Assembly: GCF_032918005.1 (NCBI RefSeq)
Contig: NZ_CP136628.1
Span: 5,131,501-5,195,500 of the forward strand
Origin: Bradyrhizobium sp. NDS-1
GTDB lineage: Bacteria > Pseudomonadota > Alphaproteobacteria > Rhizobiales > Xanthobacteraceae
DNA: 64,000 nt
Reading direction: 5' to 3'
The first letter of the stretch is position 1; each line of letters starts with the position of its first letter. Under the pieces are notes generated by a model. That model did no database searches. It was given only the letters and a program-made list of their open reading frames with translations, and was not told where the DNA came from. Of this stretch, positions 55,586-64,000 are shown piece after piece. The position numbers and the translations under genes were made by a program.

Positions 55586-57406
55586 TCAAACCCGGATTAC
55601 GCCTCGGCTCGGGTCGGAACTGTAGAGAGCTTCGACATGGTCCGACCGGTGTTTCAGAACGGCACGTTGGTTGACGTACGCCTTGTCGGTAATTTCGCCC
55701 GCAGCCATCGAGGGCGGCTCATTGAGCAGCAAGAATGCGCCGACGTTCTCGCTGCTACCGACGGTCTGGTTGTATTCCTGGAAGCGGTCCTTCAGGAATT
55801 GCACGACGCGGTCATCGCGGTTGAGGTCTGCAGACGGCTGCGCCGCGATCTGGGCGGCTTCCGTCGGGTTGAGCCAGCAAAGCAGCCCGCACCATTCGCG
55901 GTTCTCGCCTGCAACCACGATGTCTGACAGCACGCCGCGCGCCGCCGCCAGGATCGCAGCCCGCATGTTTCCGATCGATACCCAAGTCCCGTTGGCGAGC
56001 TTGAAGTTTTCGGAGATCCTGCCTGTGAAGCGAAGCCCCGCCTCCGGCTTTTCCGGGTCCATGAAGGAGACAGTATCGCCGATACGATAGAAGCCCTCTT
56101 CATCGAAGGCCATCTTCGTCAGATCCGGTCTTCCGAGGTAGCCCGGCGTGACGTTGGGACCTTTGACCCTGACCTCGTAAGTATCGGAAACGGGGAGCAG
56201 TTTGAGCTGTAAACCGGGAGCCGGAAGGCCGATCTCCCCGGGACGGTCTGTGGCCCAATGGGTCGTACTGATCGTTGGAGCGGTTTCCGTCGTGCCGTAT
56301 CCCGACATGACGGGGATCTGCCGGCCCGTGATCGACGACATCAACCGGTAAAGCCGCTCGAGCGTGTTCTGCGAGATGGCCGCGCCGGCGTAACTCAGCC
56401 GGTCCAACCGCTTCAATATGCTTGCGCCCAACTCGGGATCCTTCTCGATCGCATCGCATAGGAAATTATACCCGGCAGGCACATTGAACATGGCAGTCGG
56501 TGAAATCTCCTTCAGATTCAGGAGCGTTTTGTGGAAGAGCTGAGGTAGAGGCCGGCCATCATCGATATAGAGCGTTCCGCCATTCTTCAGTATGCCATGC
56601 AGAATGACGTTGCTTCCCATCGTGTGGTGCCAGGGCATCCACTCAACCTGGACCGGTGCCTCGGACGGCGCTACGAGCAGGCTGCCCATCTGCAGAGAGC
56701 TTGCCATCATGCGGTGGGTGTTCAAGACCCCCTTCGGAAGGCCTGTCGAGCCTGACGTGAAGAGAATTTTTGCGACAGCATCGCAAGATACCGCATTCGA
56801 CGCGCGTTCGAAGCCCTCGTAGCCGTCCCGCTCTTTCATCAGGTCCGAATACGGTACCGTGTCCGGTGCACCGTCGACGCTGATCCAGGTGGCGGCTCCG
56901 AGTTCGGGAATGGAGCGGCCAGCGGAGAAGGCCTGTCCGCTCTGCACGAAGACGAACTTGGGACGCAGCACCTCTGCGATGTCCTTCAAGCGGGAAAGGC
57001 CGCCGGGCATCAAGGTGTAGTTCGGCGATACCGGCGCAAGGATTACGCCGATCGACATTGCGGCGAAGGAAATCATCGCGTTCTCGATCGAGTTTCCGGA
57101 CAGGATGGCGAGGCTGTCCCCAGGCTTGGCCCCCATTTCGATCAGGCTTTGACCAACCGCCCGAACCAGAGCCCACGCGCGACCATAGGTGATCTCGTCC
57201 CACTCACCGCTTGAATTGCGTTGAGCCAGGAAGATACGATTCGGAGCCGCTTTCGCCCAGGTCGGGAGAAAATCCGTAATGCGCCAATCGCAATCTCCCA
57301 GCTCGATCGGCGAACTCAGGATGAGCGTACCGTCGTCCCGACGCTGCAGTGAGACCTCTTTGGGCGCGAAGACAGGTGTATTCGTTGACATTGAAGATGA
57401 TCCCAT
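55586..57406 (-). CDS. Feruloyl-CoA synthase-like AMP-dependent acid-CoA ligase
   Basis: A 606-residue adenylating enzyme: ILFTSGSTGLPKGVLNTHRMM, WMPWHHTMGSNVILHGIL, SGYGTTETAPTIS, FTGRISENFKLANGTWVSIGNMRA, and C-terminal DKAYVNQRAVLKHR containing the Lys region. The MPWHH and ENFKL motifs match bacterial feruloyl-CoA synthases, so an aromatic or phenylpropanoid acid is a likely substrate. It lies downstream of the LivK-type binding protein and is probably co-transcribed from the same operator-bearing promoter. Confidence 0.85.
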   Translation of the reverse strand: MGSSSMSTNTPVFAPKEVSLQRRDDGTLILSSPIELGDCDWRITDFLPTWAKAAPNRIFLAQRNSSGEWDEITYGRAWALVRAVGQSLIEMGAKPGDSLAILSGNSIENAMISFAAMSIGVILAPVSPNYTLMPGGLSRLKDIAEVLRPKFVFVQSGQAFSAGRSIPELGAATWISVDGAPDTVPYSDLMKERDGYEGFERASNAVSCDAVAKILFTSGSTGLPKGVLNTHRMMASSLQMGSLLVAPSEAPVQVEWMPWHHTMGSNVILHGILKNGGTLYIDDGRPLPQLFHKTLLNLKEISPTAMFNVPAGYNFLCDAIEKDPELGASILKRLDRLSYAGAAISQNTLERLYRLMSSITGRQIPVMSGYGTTETAPTISTTHWATDRPGEIGLPAPGLQLKLLPVSDTYEVRVKGPNVTPGYLGRPDLTKMAFDEEGFYRIGDTVSFMDPEKPEAGLRFTGRISENFKLANGTWVSIGNMRAAILAAARGVLSDIVVAGENREWCGLLCWLNPTEAAQIAAQPSADLNRDDRVVQFLKDRFQEYNQTVGSSENVGAFLLLNEPPSMAAGEITDKAYVNQRAVLKHRSDHVEALYSSDPSRGVIRV

Positions 57407-57555
57407 GATTTACCGCAGGCCGTCCCGGCACGCTCGCGTGTGATCCGGCTTCTGATTGCCGCCAACCTCACGAAACTCGTGCGGGCGACTTGCCTAAGGA
57501 ACTCGGGCAGCGCATTTGATCACGCGCTCCCTTGCAGTTTTCCTGCCCGAGACCG

Positions 57556-58755
57556 CTACTCGGACTTCGCGTCGAGCACGTCTCCGAACAATTTGTAGCT
57601 CGTGCCGGTCCAGCGCTGCAGCCTCATTTGAGTCCACATCATGTTCACGTTTTCGCTGGTGTTGACCTCGATCCCCGGCAGCGCGACGGGGACGATTACG
57701 CTCTTCAGATTCTTTGCTTGCGCCAGGATGTTCTTGCGGGACAGATCGTTGCCGCATTGTTTCAGTATTCGCTCGAGCAGAATGCCCTGCTGATATCCGA
57801 CCGCGTAGGTCCCGTTGCTGATGTCGGCGCCGGGTAGATACTTCTCGAAGAAGTTTCGATAATCCCGCAGACCGGGATCGTCCTTCCACGCCTCGTCCCC
57901 AACGTCCTTGGTGATCGTGCCTGCGATCACGCCAATCGACTTGTCGAGCCCGGCCGGCGCGAGCGTCCCGCCAACAGATGCGGAAGGAAAGTTGATGATG
58001 ATGGTCGCCTTCCATCCGATCACCGAGGCCTGCCTGATCGCCTGCGCCGCAAACTTCGGTGTCCCGGCGATCACGAGAGCCTCGGCTCCTGAACTCTTCA
58101 GGTTCGTGATCTGCGAGTCGATCGTCGGCTCGGTCACCTCGTAAGCGGCAGTCACGACCTTTCGATCGAAATCGCTGCCGAGATACGCCTTGAACGCATT
58201 GACGTAGTCTTTGCCGAGATCGTCGTTCTGATAGAGAATTGCGTACTTCGCGCTAGGAAGCACTTTGGTGAGATACTTGGCGTAGATCTTCCCTTCGGTA
58301 TCGTAACTCACGATACCGGTCGTCATCAGGGGATAGTTCTCGACGTCCGAGAACTTGGATGCACCACTGACGATCGCGATGCTGGGCACTCCCTTTGCCC
58401 TGAGATACTTCGCCGTGGCCGAGACGCCGGGCGTACCTAGCTGGCCGTACATGAAGGAGATTTCATCGCTCTCGACCAGCTTGCGCACGTGCTCCACCGC
58501 CTTGGGTGGGCTGTATGAGTCATCGTAGGCGATGTAGTTGATCTTGCGCCCGTTGACGCCGCCTCGCTCGTTCAGCGATTGGATATAGGCGATAAGACCC
58601 TTGCCAATGAGCCCGATCGATGACGCCGGTCCGCTGAAGGGAAAAACCCCACCAATCTTGATCTCGGTATCGGAAATGCCTGGCTCTTCCGCAGCGGAGG
58701 CCGAACCGCTCAGAAGTACAGCGAGGGCTATCGCAATTTTCCATTTGGACATCAT
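57556..58755 (-). CDS. ABC transporter substrate-binding protein, branched-chain amino acid type (paralogue)
   Basis: A 399-residue protein. Signal peptide MSKWKIAIALAVLLSGSASA, then IKIGGVFPFSGPASSIGLIGKG, DDSYSPPKAVEHVRKLVE and YAILYQNDDLGKDYV, all very similar in motif order to the protein at 29405. ATG at 58755 has GGAGG seven bases upstream. No Liv permease genes are near. Given the adjacent feruloyl-CoA synthase-like gene, an aromatic acid may be bound (inference). Confidence 0.88.
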   Translation of the reverse strand: MMSKWKIAIALAVLLSGSASAAEEPGISDTEIKIGGVFPFSGPASSIGLIGKGLIAYIQSLNERGGVNGRKINYIAYDDSYSPPKAVEHVRKLVESDEISFMYGQLGTPGVSATAKYLRAKGVPSIAIVSGASKFSDVENYPLMTTGIVSYDTEGKIYAKYLTKVLPSAKYAILYQNDDLGKDYVNAFKAYLGSDFDRKVVTAAYEVTEPTIDSQITNLKSSGAEALVIAGTPKFAAQAIRQASVIGWKATIIINFPSASVGGTLAPAGLDKSIGVIAGTITKDVGDEAWKDDPGLRDYRNFFEKYLPGADISNGTYAVGYQQGILLERILKQCGNDLSRKNILAQAKNLKSVIVPVALPGIEVNTSENVNMMWTQMRLQRWTGTSYKLFGDVLDAKSE

Positions 58756-58894
58756 CAACCGTCCTCCCCCATGCGTGCCATAGCTGGCACGGAACTGTCT
58801 CTTGTTTGTCTTCCGCTGTGCGATCTCCTGACGACATCGTCGTTCAGAATCGCAGGCCGAAGCAGCCCTTTTTGTCGCTATTGGCTTTTCTTCA

Positions 58895-58923
58895 ACCTAC
58901 CGTTCTTTTTTAGAACTCGTCAA
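58895..58923 (-). promoter_or_regulatory. GTTC-N7-GAAC operator and promoter for the binding protein/ligase operon
   Basis: Minus-strand TTGACG (58918-58923) followed by the inverted repeat GTTC-N7-GAAC (58902-58916), identical over 23 bases to the site at 53841-53863. The -10 here is weaker (GTAGGT, 58895-58900). It lies about 145 bases before the binding-protein start. Confidence 0.65.
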
Positions 58924-59439
58924 GCTCCACTGTTAGGATCTTCTTCGATGCAACAGACATTTGCCGGCATATTTGAGTTTTGCGCTCGACAACTAGATCC
59001 CGCGCGCGTCACTTCTATTATCGAACTTACTTACGCGCCGCCGACGAACAACGGGATCAATGGGAGCACGTGTCCAAGTTGCGTCCTCCTGGCAAGACAG
59101 TGAACCTGGCGCTGAAGCGCGCCTTCTCCCGGGCGAGTGGACAATGAGCTTCGGAAGCAGGCTACGACAATCTTGTGCCGCCCCTATTCAGAGATGAATG
59201 CCCGCCCGCGCCTGCCGCGCGGCCCTTTACGCATCGCACGCCCATGGGAGCGCACGCATATCTCAGCCGCCGACCATCATGTCGTCCCCGGTTCGGCGAG
59301 CGGGCGCAGTTTCGGGAATTCACTTCCACCATTCAGCACGTCCCACGGCGTGCGAAATGAGCATCGAGGCGATCTGGGACGCCGGTCTCCACCCACGTCC
59401 TCGCATGCCGACGCGCTGGTTTGCTTACGCCTCGAGGCG
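58924..59439. other. Non-coding or decayed region before the second molybdenum hydroxylase
   Basis: About 515 bases. A plus-strand frame ending near 59145 reads YYRTYLRAADEQRDQWEHVSK and then LRPPGKTVNLALKRAFSRASGQ before a stop. It looks like the end of a lost gene; I do not recognise it. Other frames here are unlike proteins. No other features were recognised. Confidence 0.3.
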
Positions 59440-61689
59440 TCACGCGAACGTGACGCTCTTGTTCAACGGCAGTTCGCGCACACGCTTTCCGGTAAGAGCG
59501 AAGATTGCGTTCGCGAGAGCAGGTGCGGCTGGCGGGACTGGCGGTTCGCCAATTCCCCGCACTTCTCCCCCAAGCTCCAATCCCTTGACGATGATTTCCG
59601 GCGCCTGATGGAACCTCATAGCCTCAAATACGTGAAAGTTCGTCTGGCTCGGCGCGAAGTTCTCGTATGTCAGCTCGCAGTTCATGGCGTGGCCCAAGGC
59701 CCATATGATGCCTCCCTGCACCTGCGCTTCGAAATTGATGGGATCCAGAATGCGCCCCACCTCACAAACGGCATACACTTTGTCGATCTTGATTCCTTGA
59801 GGCGTATCGCTGACGTCGACGATTTGGGCCATCGGCACGCCGAATGACACCGTCAGCGCTATCCCTCGGGCTCGCCGATCGTCGATCCGCGAGCCTTTCC
59901 AGCCGGAAATATCTCGCAAGGTATGCAAGACCGCTTTTGACGGCTCATGATTGCAGAGACGAATGAGCTCGGACATCGGATCCGCACCGGCGGCGTGGAT
60001 CAGTTCGTCCAAGAAGGAAGCATGGTGGAAGCCATTGCCGGACGCTCCGACAGATCGCCACGGGCTGACTGGCACCATCTCCTTCGCCCGGTAACCTGTC
60101 ACACGGCAGTTCGGTATAGCGAAAGGTTGGTCCCAAATACCGTTGACACTGGAGACGTCGGGGCCGGGAGGAAGGGGCGCCTGCAGACGGTTGAACCAGG
60201 AGGCGCCCATCGATTGCCCAGCGACATCGATGTCCATGCTCTCGACCTTGCCGTCGCGAACCGTACCTTTCGCGCGCGAGAGCTGGATCGGGCGCGGATA
60301 GTCGTGCGCCATGTTCTCCTCGCGGCTCCAGATCATCTTGACCGGAACGCCTTCCATGGCTATCGCGAGCTCGATCGCCTGTAGCGCGTAAGTGTCGTCG
60401 AGGCGCGCTCCGAAGCTGCCGCCGATCGGCTGAGCGTGCACGTAAACCTTCTCTTCCGGCAGTCGGGTCAGCTTCGCCGCATGCCCCTGGAGGAACACCG
60501 GGATCTGCGTTCCCGTCCAGATGTCGAGCCGTTCCTTCGTATAGAGTACAACCGCATTCATCGGCTCGAGTGGGGCGTGGGCCAAGTACGGCGTCCGATA
60601 CTCCGCCTCAACGGGCTTGGACGCGCCGGCGAACGCCTTCTCGACGTCGCCGTCATTGCGGAGCCGGCTATCCTGCAGGTCTTTGGAGAACGAATTCTCC
60701 AGCACCTTCCACATTCCGGCCGAATCGGCTGGATAAGGAGGATCGTTCCATTCGATCTTGATGGCGGCCGCGGCCCGAAAAGCTCTCCACGTGTTGTCGG
60801 CGATGACGCCTACACCGTCTTTGATCGGGACGATCTTCTTGACGCCCCTCATCTTCTCCGCGCTGGAAGCGTCATATCGTTTGATCGTGCCTCCCATGCC
60901 CGGATTGGCCCGGACGGTGGCGTACACCATTCGGTCCAGACGAACATCGATCCCATACTGCTGGATACCCGTGGACTTCGCGACCATATCGATCCGGCGC
61001 ATCTTCTTGCCGATGTAGCGCCACTCCTGTTCCGGTCTGAGCGTGACATCGGCAATGGGCGCAAGCAGCGCGGCCTCGACGGCCAGCTCCGCGTAACTGA
61101 TGGACTTGCCGTCAGGCAGGATGACCTGACCGTCCTTGGTTTTCAGTTGCGATCGGGACACTCCCGCCCTCTTGGCGGCCGCCTCCTTCAAAGTCTCTCG
61201 CGCGACCGCTCCCGCCAAACGGAGTTTATGATAACCGTCGGGTACCGTGGACGAACCGCCGGTGATCTGCATACCCAGCACACGGCTCAACATTTCGCCG
61301 CCTCCCCGCGCCCCGCGCGCCATCATGCCATCGTCGATCGTAGAGAACGGCAGGCTGTCGTCCATGACCCGGCTGTTGAAGTAGGCCGGACTTGGCGGAC
61401 CGGGATGGATGCGAACCTTATGCGGATCGACGTCGAGCTCTTCGGCGATCAGATGAGCTTGAATGGAATACGAGCCTTGCCCCTTATCGGCTCGCGGAGT
61501 GATGAGCGTGACGCCCTTTGCGTCGATGCGGACATACGGCGTGATCGCGGCCTCGCCCGGCTTGAGGTCCTTGAGCAGCGGATTGAGAGGCTCCTTGCGC
61601 AATTGGTAGTAGCCGAACGCGACGCCGCCGGCGATCGCCGCGGAGCCGATCAAAAACGTGCGTCTTGCAATCGTCTTGAGCCGAGCCAC
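59440..61689 (-). CDS. Molybdopterin-binding large subunit, isoquinoline 1-oxidoreductase (IorB) type
   Basis: A 749-residue protein with a twin-Arg-like leader (MARLKTIARRTFLIGSAAIAGG), so it is probably exported folded. Xanthine dehydrogenase family motifs: GQGSYSIQAHLIAEEL, GGSFGARLDDTYALQAIELA, VSPWRSVGASGNGFHHASF, and near the end VRGIGEPPVPPAAPALANAIF with the catalytic Glu. The two-gene organisation with an IorA-type small subunit and no FAD subunit marks the periplasmic class. GTG start one base after the small-subunit stop. Substrate unknown, perhaps an N-heterocycle or aldehyde. Confidence 0.9.
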   Translation of the reverse strand: MARLKTIARRTFLIGSAAIAGGVAFGYYQLRKEPLNPLLKDLKPGEAAITPYVRIDAKGVTLITPRADKGQGSYSIQAHLIAEELDVDPHKVRIHPGPPSPAYFNSRVMDDSLPFSTIDDGMMARGARGGGEMLSRVLGMQITGGSSTVPDGYHKLRLAGAVARETLKEAAAKRAGVSRSQLKTKDGQVILPDGKSISYAELAVEAALLAPIADVTLRPEQEWRYIGKKMRRIDMVAKSTGIQQYGIDVRLDRMVYATVRANPGMGGTIKRYDASSAEKMRGVKKIVPIKDGVGVIADNTWRAFRAAAAIKIEWNDPPYPADSAGMWKVLENSFSKDLQDSRLRNDGDVEKAFAGASKPVEAEYRTPYLAHAPLEPMNAVVLYTKERLDIWTGTQIPVFLQGHAAKLTRLPEEKVYVHAQPIGGSFGARLDDTYALQAIELAIAMEGVPVKMIWSREENMAHDYPRPIQLSRAKGTVRDGKVESMDIDVAGQSMGASWFNRLQAPLPPGPDVSSVNGIWDQPFAIPNCRVTGYRAKEMVPVSPWRSVGASGNGFHHASFLDELIHAAGADPMSELIRLCNHEPSKAVLHTLRDISGWKGSRIDDRRARGIALTVSFGVPMAQIVDVSDTPQGIKIDKVYAVCEVGRILDPINFEAQVQGGIIWALGHAMNCELTYENFAPSQTNFHVFEAMRFHQAPEIIVKGLELGGEVRGIGEPPVPPAAPALANAIFALTGKRVRELPLNKSVTFA

Positions 61690-61690
61690 G

Positions 61691-62149
61691 CTATTTCCCC
61701 TTCATCATCTGGGCTGCAGTTTTGACGGCGCTATGGATGCGGACATAAGTCCCGCATCGACAAAGATTTCCGTCCATGGCTTCGGCGATCTCGGCGTCCG
61801 AAGGATCGGGGGTTTTGGACAGCAGCGCCGCTGCAGTCATCATCTGGCCGGACTGACAATAACCGCACTGCGCGACCTGCTGCTCGATCCAGGCCTGTTG
61901 AACCACATGCAGGTTTCCGGGAGTCCCCAGACCCTCGATTGTCGTGATGCTGCCGCGAACCGCACCAGCGTTGATCGAGCAGGAGCGAACCGCCTCGCTG
62001 TCGATATGAACGGTGCACGCGCCACAAAGGCCCGCACCGCAACCATACTTCGGCCCCAAGATGCCAAGCTCGTCTCGAAGCACCCAAAGGAGCGGCATTT
62101 CCGGTTCAACGTCCAGGTCGTGGCGCTTACCATTGACGGTCAAATGCAT
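61691..62149 (-). CDS. [2Fe-2S] small subunit of the IorAB-type oxidoreductase
   Basis: A 152-residue protein: [42 protein letters not shown] (first cluster), [16 protein letters not shown] and [10 protein letters not shown] (second cluster). AGGAG precedes the ATG at 62149. A longer frame upstream lacks support. Transfers electrons from the large subunit to a cytochrome or similar acceptor. Confidence 0.92.
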   Translation of the reverse strand: MHLTVNGKRHDLDVEPEMPLLWVLRDELGILGPKYGCGAGLCGACTVHIDSEAVRSCSINAGAVRGSITTIEGLGTPGNLHVVQQAWIEQQVAQCGYCQSGQMMTAAALLSKTPDPSDAEIAEAMDGNLCRCGTYVRIHSAVKTAAQMMKGK

Positions 62150-62335
62150 TGCGAATGCTCCTGTAGCTGCGAAAGACGGCGAACAACGATCACCGGCCTC
62201 TCCGAGGGCTGCGGCCGGCCGGTTCCGGTGCGCTGGACTTGGCACACATCCCGCACTCTCGCTTCATTGATGAATGAACGGCCGCGCAGAGATCGGCAGG
62301 GCTTCGAGAAGGCGGCATTACTTTCCTCGTCCGCC

Positions 62336-62355
62336 CATTGATTTCATCCTCAATG
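62336..62355. promoter_or_regulatory. Inverted repeat upstream of the IorAB operon
   Basis: CATTGA-N8-TCAATG in the region between the MarR gene and the IorAB operon. CATTGATG also occurs upstream of the MarR gene near 63079, so it may be a MarR site. The evidence is weak because the arms are short. Confidence 0.35.
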
Positions 62356-62481
62356 ATTAGGACGTTACGGAGGCCTCGGCCAATTCAGAATCGAATAACC
62401 TTGCTTTACCGCTGAATAGCCGCGAGGTGCGTGTCGGCAAAGCCGATCCATGCCATGGATTGTCGGAAAGCAACTCAAAAG

Positions 62482-62967
62482 CTACCTGAGTTTCCGCCGC
62501 CCTCCTCGCCCAGAAGTGGCGGCCTGCTCCGACCTGACTTTGGGCAATGGCGCATCGATGACCCGCTTCATGAGCTCGCGGAGATGGCCCGCCTCACGCA
62601 CCCCGAACGCCGTTTCGAATCCAGCCCTCGCCTTTTGCCAGGCCGGATAGGCCGCGAGCAGCATCTCCTGCCCGCGATCCGTGATGGCAACCTCCCGCAC
62701 CCGCCGATCCTCCTCGCTCACCTCGATCTTGAGGAGGCCATCGCGTTCCAGAGGCCGGAGATTATGGCCAACGGTCGCTCGATCCATCGTCATGATGTTC
62801 GCCAGGCTGGCCATCGTCATCGGGCCTTCCGAGGCGAGGAAGCCCAGCAGGCTATACTGGGTTGACTTGAGCCCGGTGCCGGCAAGACAGAGATCGTAAT
62901 AGCGCGATATGCGCCGAGCCGCCCGCCTGAGCTGGCTGCAAGTGCAGTTCTGAGGAAAATCACTCAT
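62482..62967 (-). CDS. MarR-family regulator
   Basis: About 161 residues: CSQLRRAARRISRYYDLCLAGTGLKSTQYSLLGFLASEGPMTMASLANIMTMDRATVGHNLRPLERDGLLKI with winged helix and EEDRRVREVAITDRGQ. Three Cys residues near the N-terminus (NCTCSQLRR, DLCLAG) could sense oxidants. MSDFPQN at 62967 is preferred over the ATG at 63039. It lies upstream of IorAB on the same strand and divergent from the ferredoxin-domain gene, so it may control either. Confidence 0.88.
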   Translation of the reverse strand: MSDFPQNCTCSQLRRAARRISRYYDLCLAGTGLKSTQYSLLGFLASEGPMTMASLANIMTMDRATVGHNLRPLERDGLLKIEVSEEDRRVREVAITDRGQEMLLAAYPAWQKARAGFETAFGVREAGHLRELMKRVIDAPLPKVRSEQAATSGRGGRRKLR

Positions 62968-63166
62968 CGCAATCGAACGTCGTGCCAAGTTCAAGCTTCC
63001 TCGGTCGTTTGGGTCGGTGCTCCAGACCCTTAGCACCAAATCGACAGGCAGACTTCAATTGAAATGGCAGTTTGCCTGCATTGATGTCTAATGATAGTCT
63101 CATATGCCCGTAATTGCATGATACACCTCACAAGGGCGCACGCAGCCTTCGCATCAGGAGACCAGC

Positions 63167-64000
63167 ATGGCGGGACTCAAGGATCACCCGATCGCCGACC
63201 GCATACGGCTCAGCCCGCCGGCACCGCCTGCATCGCTCAGCCTCGACGCTTTGAAGGCGCTGGTCATGGAGTGCGGTGCCGACGATTGCGGCGTCGTGAG
63301 CCTTGACGATCCGCTCCTGCGGGACGAAGCCGTTCATGCTCGCCGCGCCTTCGCGGGAGCTCGGCTGGCGGTGAGCATCGTGAGCCGAACGCATCGCGCC
63401 CCAATTCGCTCGCCCACCCGTTCGGCGGCCAACAACGAATTCCATCAAGTCAGCCACGACGTGGACGACATCGCGCGTGAATTGGTTGGTCGGCTCGAGG
63501 ATATGGGAATCTCGGCGATGAACCCGCCGATGGCTTTCCCGATGGAGTTCGATCGCTATCCTGAACGGGGCTGGGTCGTCTCACACAAGCTCGTGGCCGA
63601 GGCAGCCGGCATGGGGAAGCGCGGTATCCATCGCAGCGTCATTCATCCCAAGTTCGGCAGCTTCATCCTGTTGGGCACGGTCCTGGTCGACCTCGAAATC
63701 GAAGCACCGGCGACGGCGCTCGACTACAACCCGTGCTTCGAGTGCAAGCTGTGTGTCGTGGCCTGTCCGGTCGGCGCACTCAAACCGGACGGATACTTCG
63801 ATTTCTCGTCTTGTCTGAACCACAATTATCAGCAGTTCATGGGCGGGTTCGCACACTGGATCGAGGATATCGCCGATGCCAAATCGGCCAAGGATTACCG
63901 GAGCCGTCAACCGCTGGCGGAAACCGTAAAGCGCTGGCAGAGCCTCTCCTACGGCCCCAACTACAACGCCGCCTATTGCGTCGCGGTTTGCCCCGCCGGC
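63167..64000 (+). CDS. 4Fe-4S ferredoxin-domain reductase, QueG-like; 3' end cut by window edge
   Basis: The open frame runs off the right edge after 278 codons. The C-terminal part shows a ferredoxin cluster (CFECKLCVVACPVGALKPD) and later Cys (AAYCVAVCPAG), and the N-terminal part resembles epoxyqueuosine-reductase-like proteins (DDCGVVSLDD, GKRGIHRSVIHPKFGSFILLGTVLVD). It is probably a reductive enzyme or electron carrier, but the cobalamin-binding role of true QueG is not shown. CAGGAG precedes the ATG. It is divergent from the MarR gene. Confidence 0.8.
   Translation, partial: MAGLKDHPIADRIRLSPPAPPASLSLDALKALVMECGADDCGVVSLDDPLLRDEAVHARRAFAGARLAVSIVSRTHRAPIRSPTRSAANNEFHQVSHDVDDIARELVGRLEDMGISAMNPPMAFPMEFDRYPERGWVVSHKLVAEAAGMGKRGIHRSVIHPKFGSFILLGTVLVDLEIEAPATALDYNPCFECKLCVVACPVGALKPDGYFDFSSCLNHNYQQFMGGFAHWIEDIADAKSAKDYRSRQPLAETVKRWQSLSYGPNYNAAYCVAVCPAG

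Noticed and set aside
59137..59847. Long plus-strand open frame over the IorB 3' end
   Set aside because: It lies antisense to the well-supported large subunit; composition and content show no protein family.

Overview
The window is GC-rich chromosomal DNA of an alphaproteobacterium, most likely Bradyrhizobium or a close relative. This is inferred from the DUF3551 and DUF3606 small proteins, a fluoroacetate-dehalogenase-like enzyme very close in motif order to the Rhodopseudomonas one, an Irr-type iron box candidate, and dense single-operon catabolic modules. No rRNA, tRNA, CRISPR array or insertion sequence was found.

Layout. (1) 1-13.5 kb, minus strand: a siderophore locus. An operon of mbtH, type II thioesterase, SyrP-like dioxygenase and a very large NRPS runs off the left edge. 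A TonB-dependent receptor lies upstream with its own promoter. The NRPS reads fatty-acyl-AMP ligase, carrier, condensation, adenylation (aspartate code), carrier, epimerase, condensation, adenylation (cut), which predicts an acylated peptide siderophore starting with D-beta-hydroxyaspartate. (2) 13.7-18.5 kb: treZ and glgX (trehalose and glycogen metabolism) around a DUF3606 gene. (3) 18.5-24.7 kb: a TetR regulator, an SDR, and a divergent RND efflux pair with a DUF3551 protein. (4) 24.8-38.1 kb: small-molecule catabolism. Genes are an iron-type alcohol dehydrogenase, a fluoroacetate-dehalogenase-like hydrolase, a lactate 2-monooxygenase-like enzyme, a ketopantoate-reductase-like enzyme, a LivK-type binding protein, two class II aldolases, LysR and TetR regulators, an epoxide-hydrolase-like protein, an HxlR regulator and an acyl-CoA ligase. 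(5) 38.2-43.2 kb: a three-subunit molybdenum hydroxylase flanked by two HxlR regulators. (6) 43.4-47.8 kb: a TctC-type binding protein, a tiny membrane protein, CoA-transferase, enoyl-CoA hydratase and FAH-family hydrolase. (7) 48.4-58.8 kb: an acyl-CoA degradation operon, an HCCA-isomerase-like protein, an HxlR regulator, a feruloyl-CoA-synthase-like ligase and a LivK-type binding protein. (8) 59.4-64 kb: a second molybdenum hydroxylase, a MarR regulator and a ferredoxin-domain reductase cut by the right edge.

How it fits together. The most useful observations are shared operator-like sequences that tie separate genes into small regulons. AGTCACT-N11-AGTGACT lies before both the alcohol dehydrogenase (24.8 kb) and the molybdenum hydroxylase (38.9 kb), next to an HxlR gene. 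GTTC-N7-GAAC lies inside or beside the promoters of three transcription units between 48 and 59 kb, around another HxlR gene. A TTGCAAGTTG palindrome lies before the FAH and enoyl-CoA hydratase genes. These suggest an alcohol-to-aldehyde-to-acid oxidation unit and an aromatic or acyl side-chain degradation unit. Substrates remain unknown.
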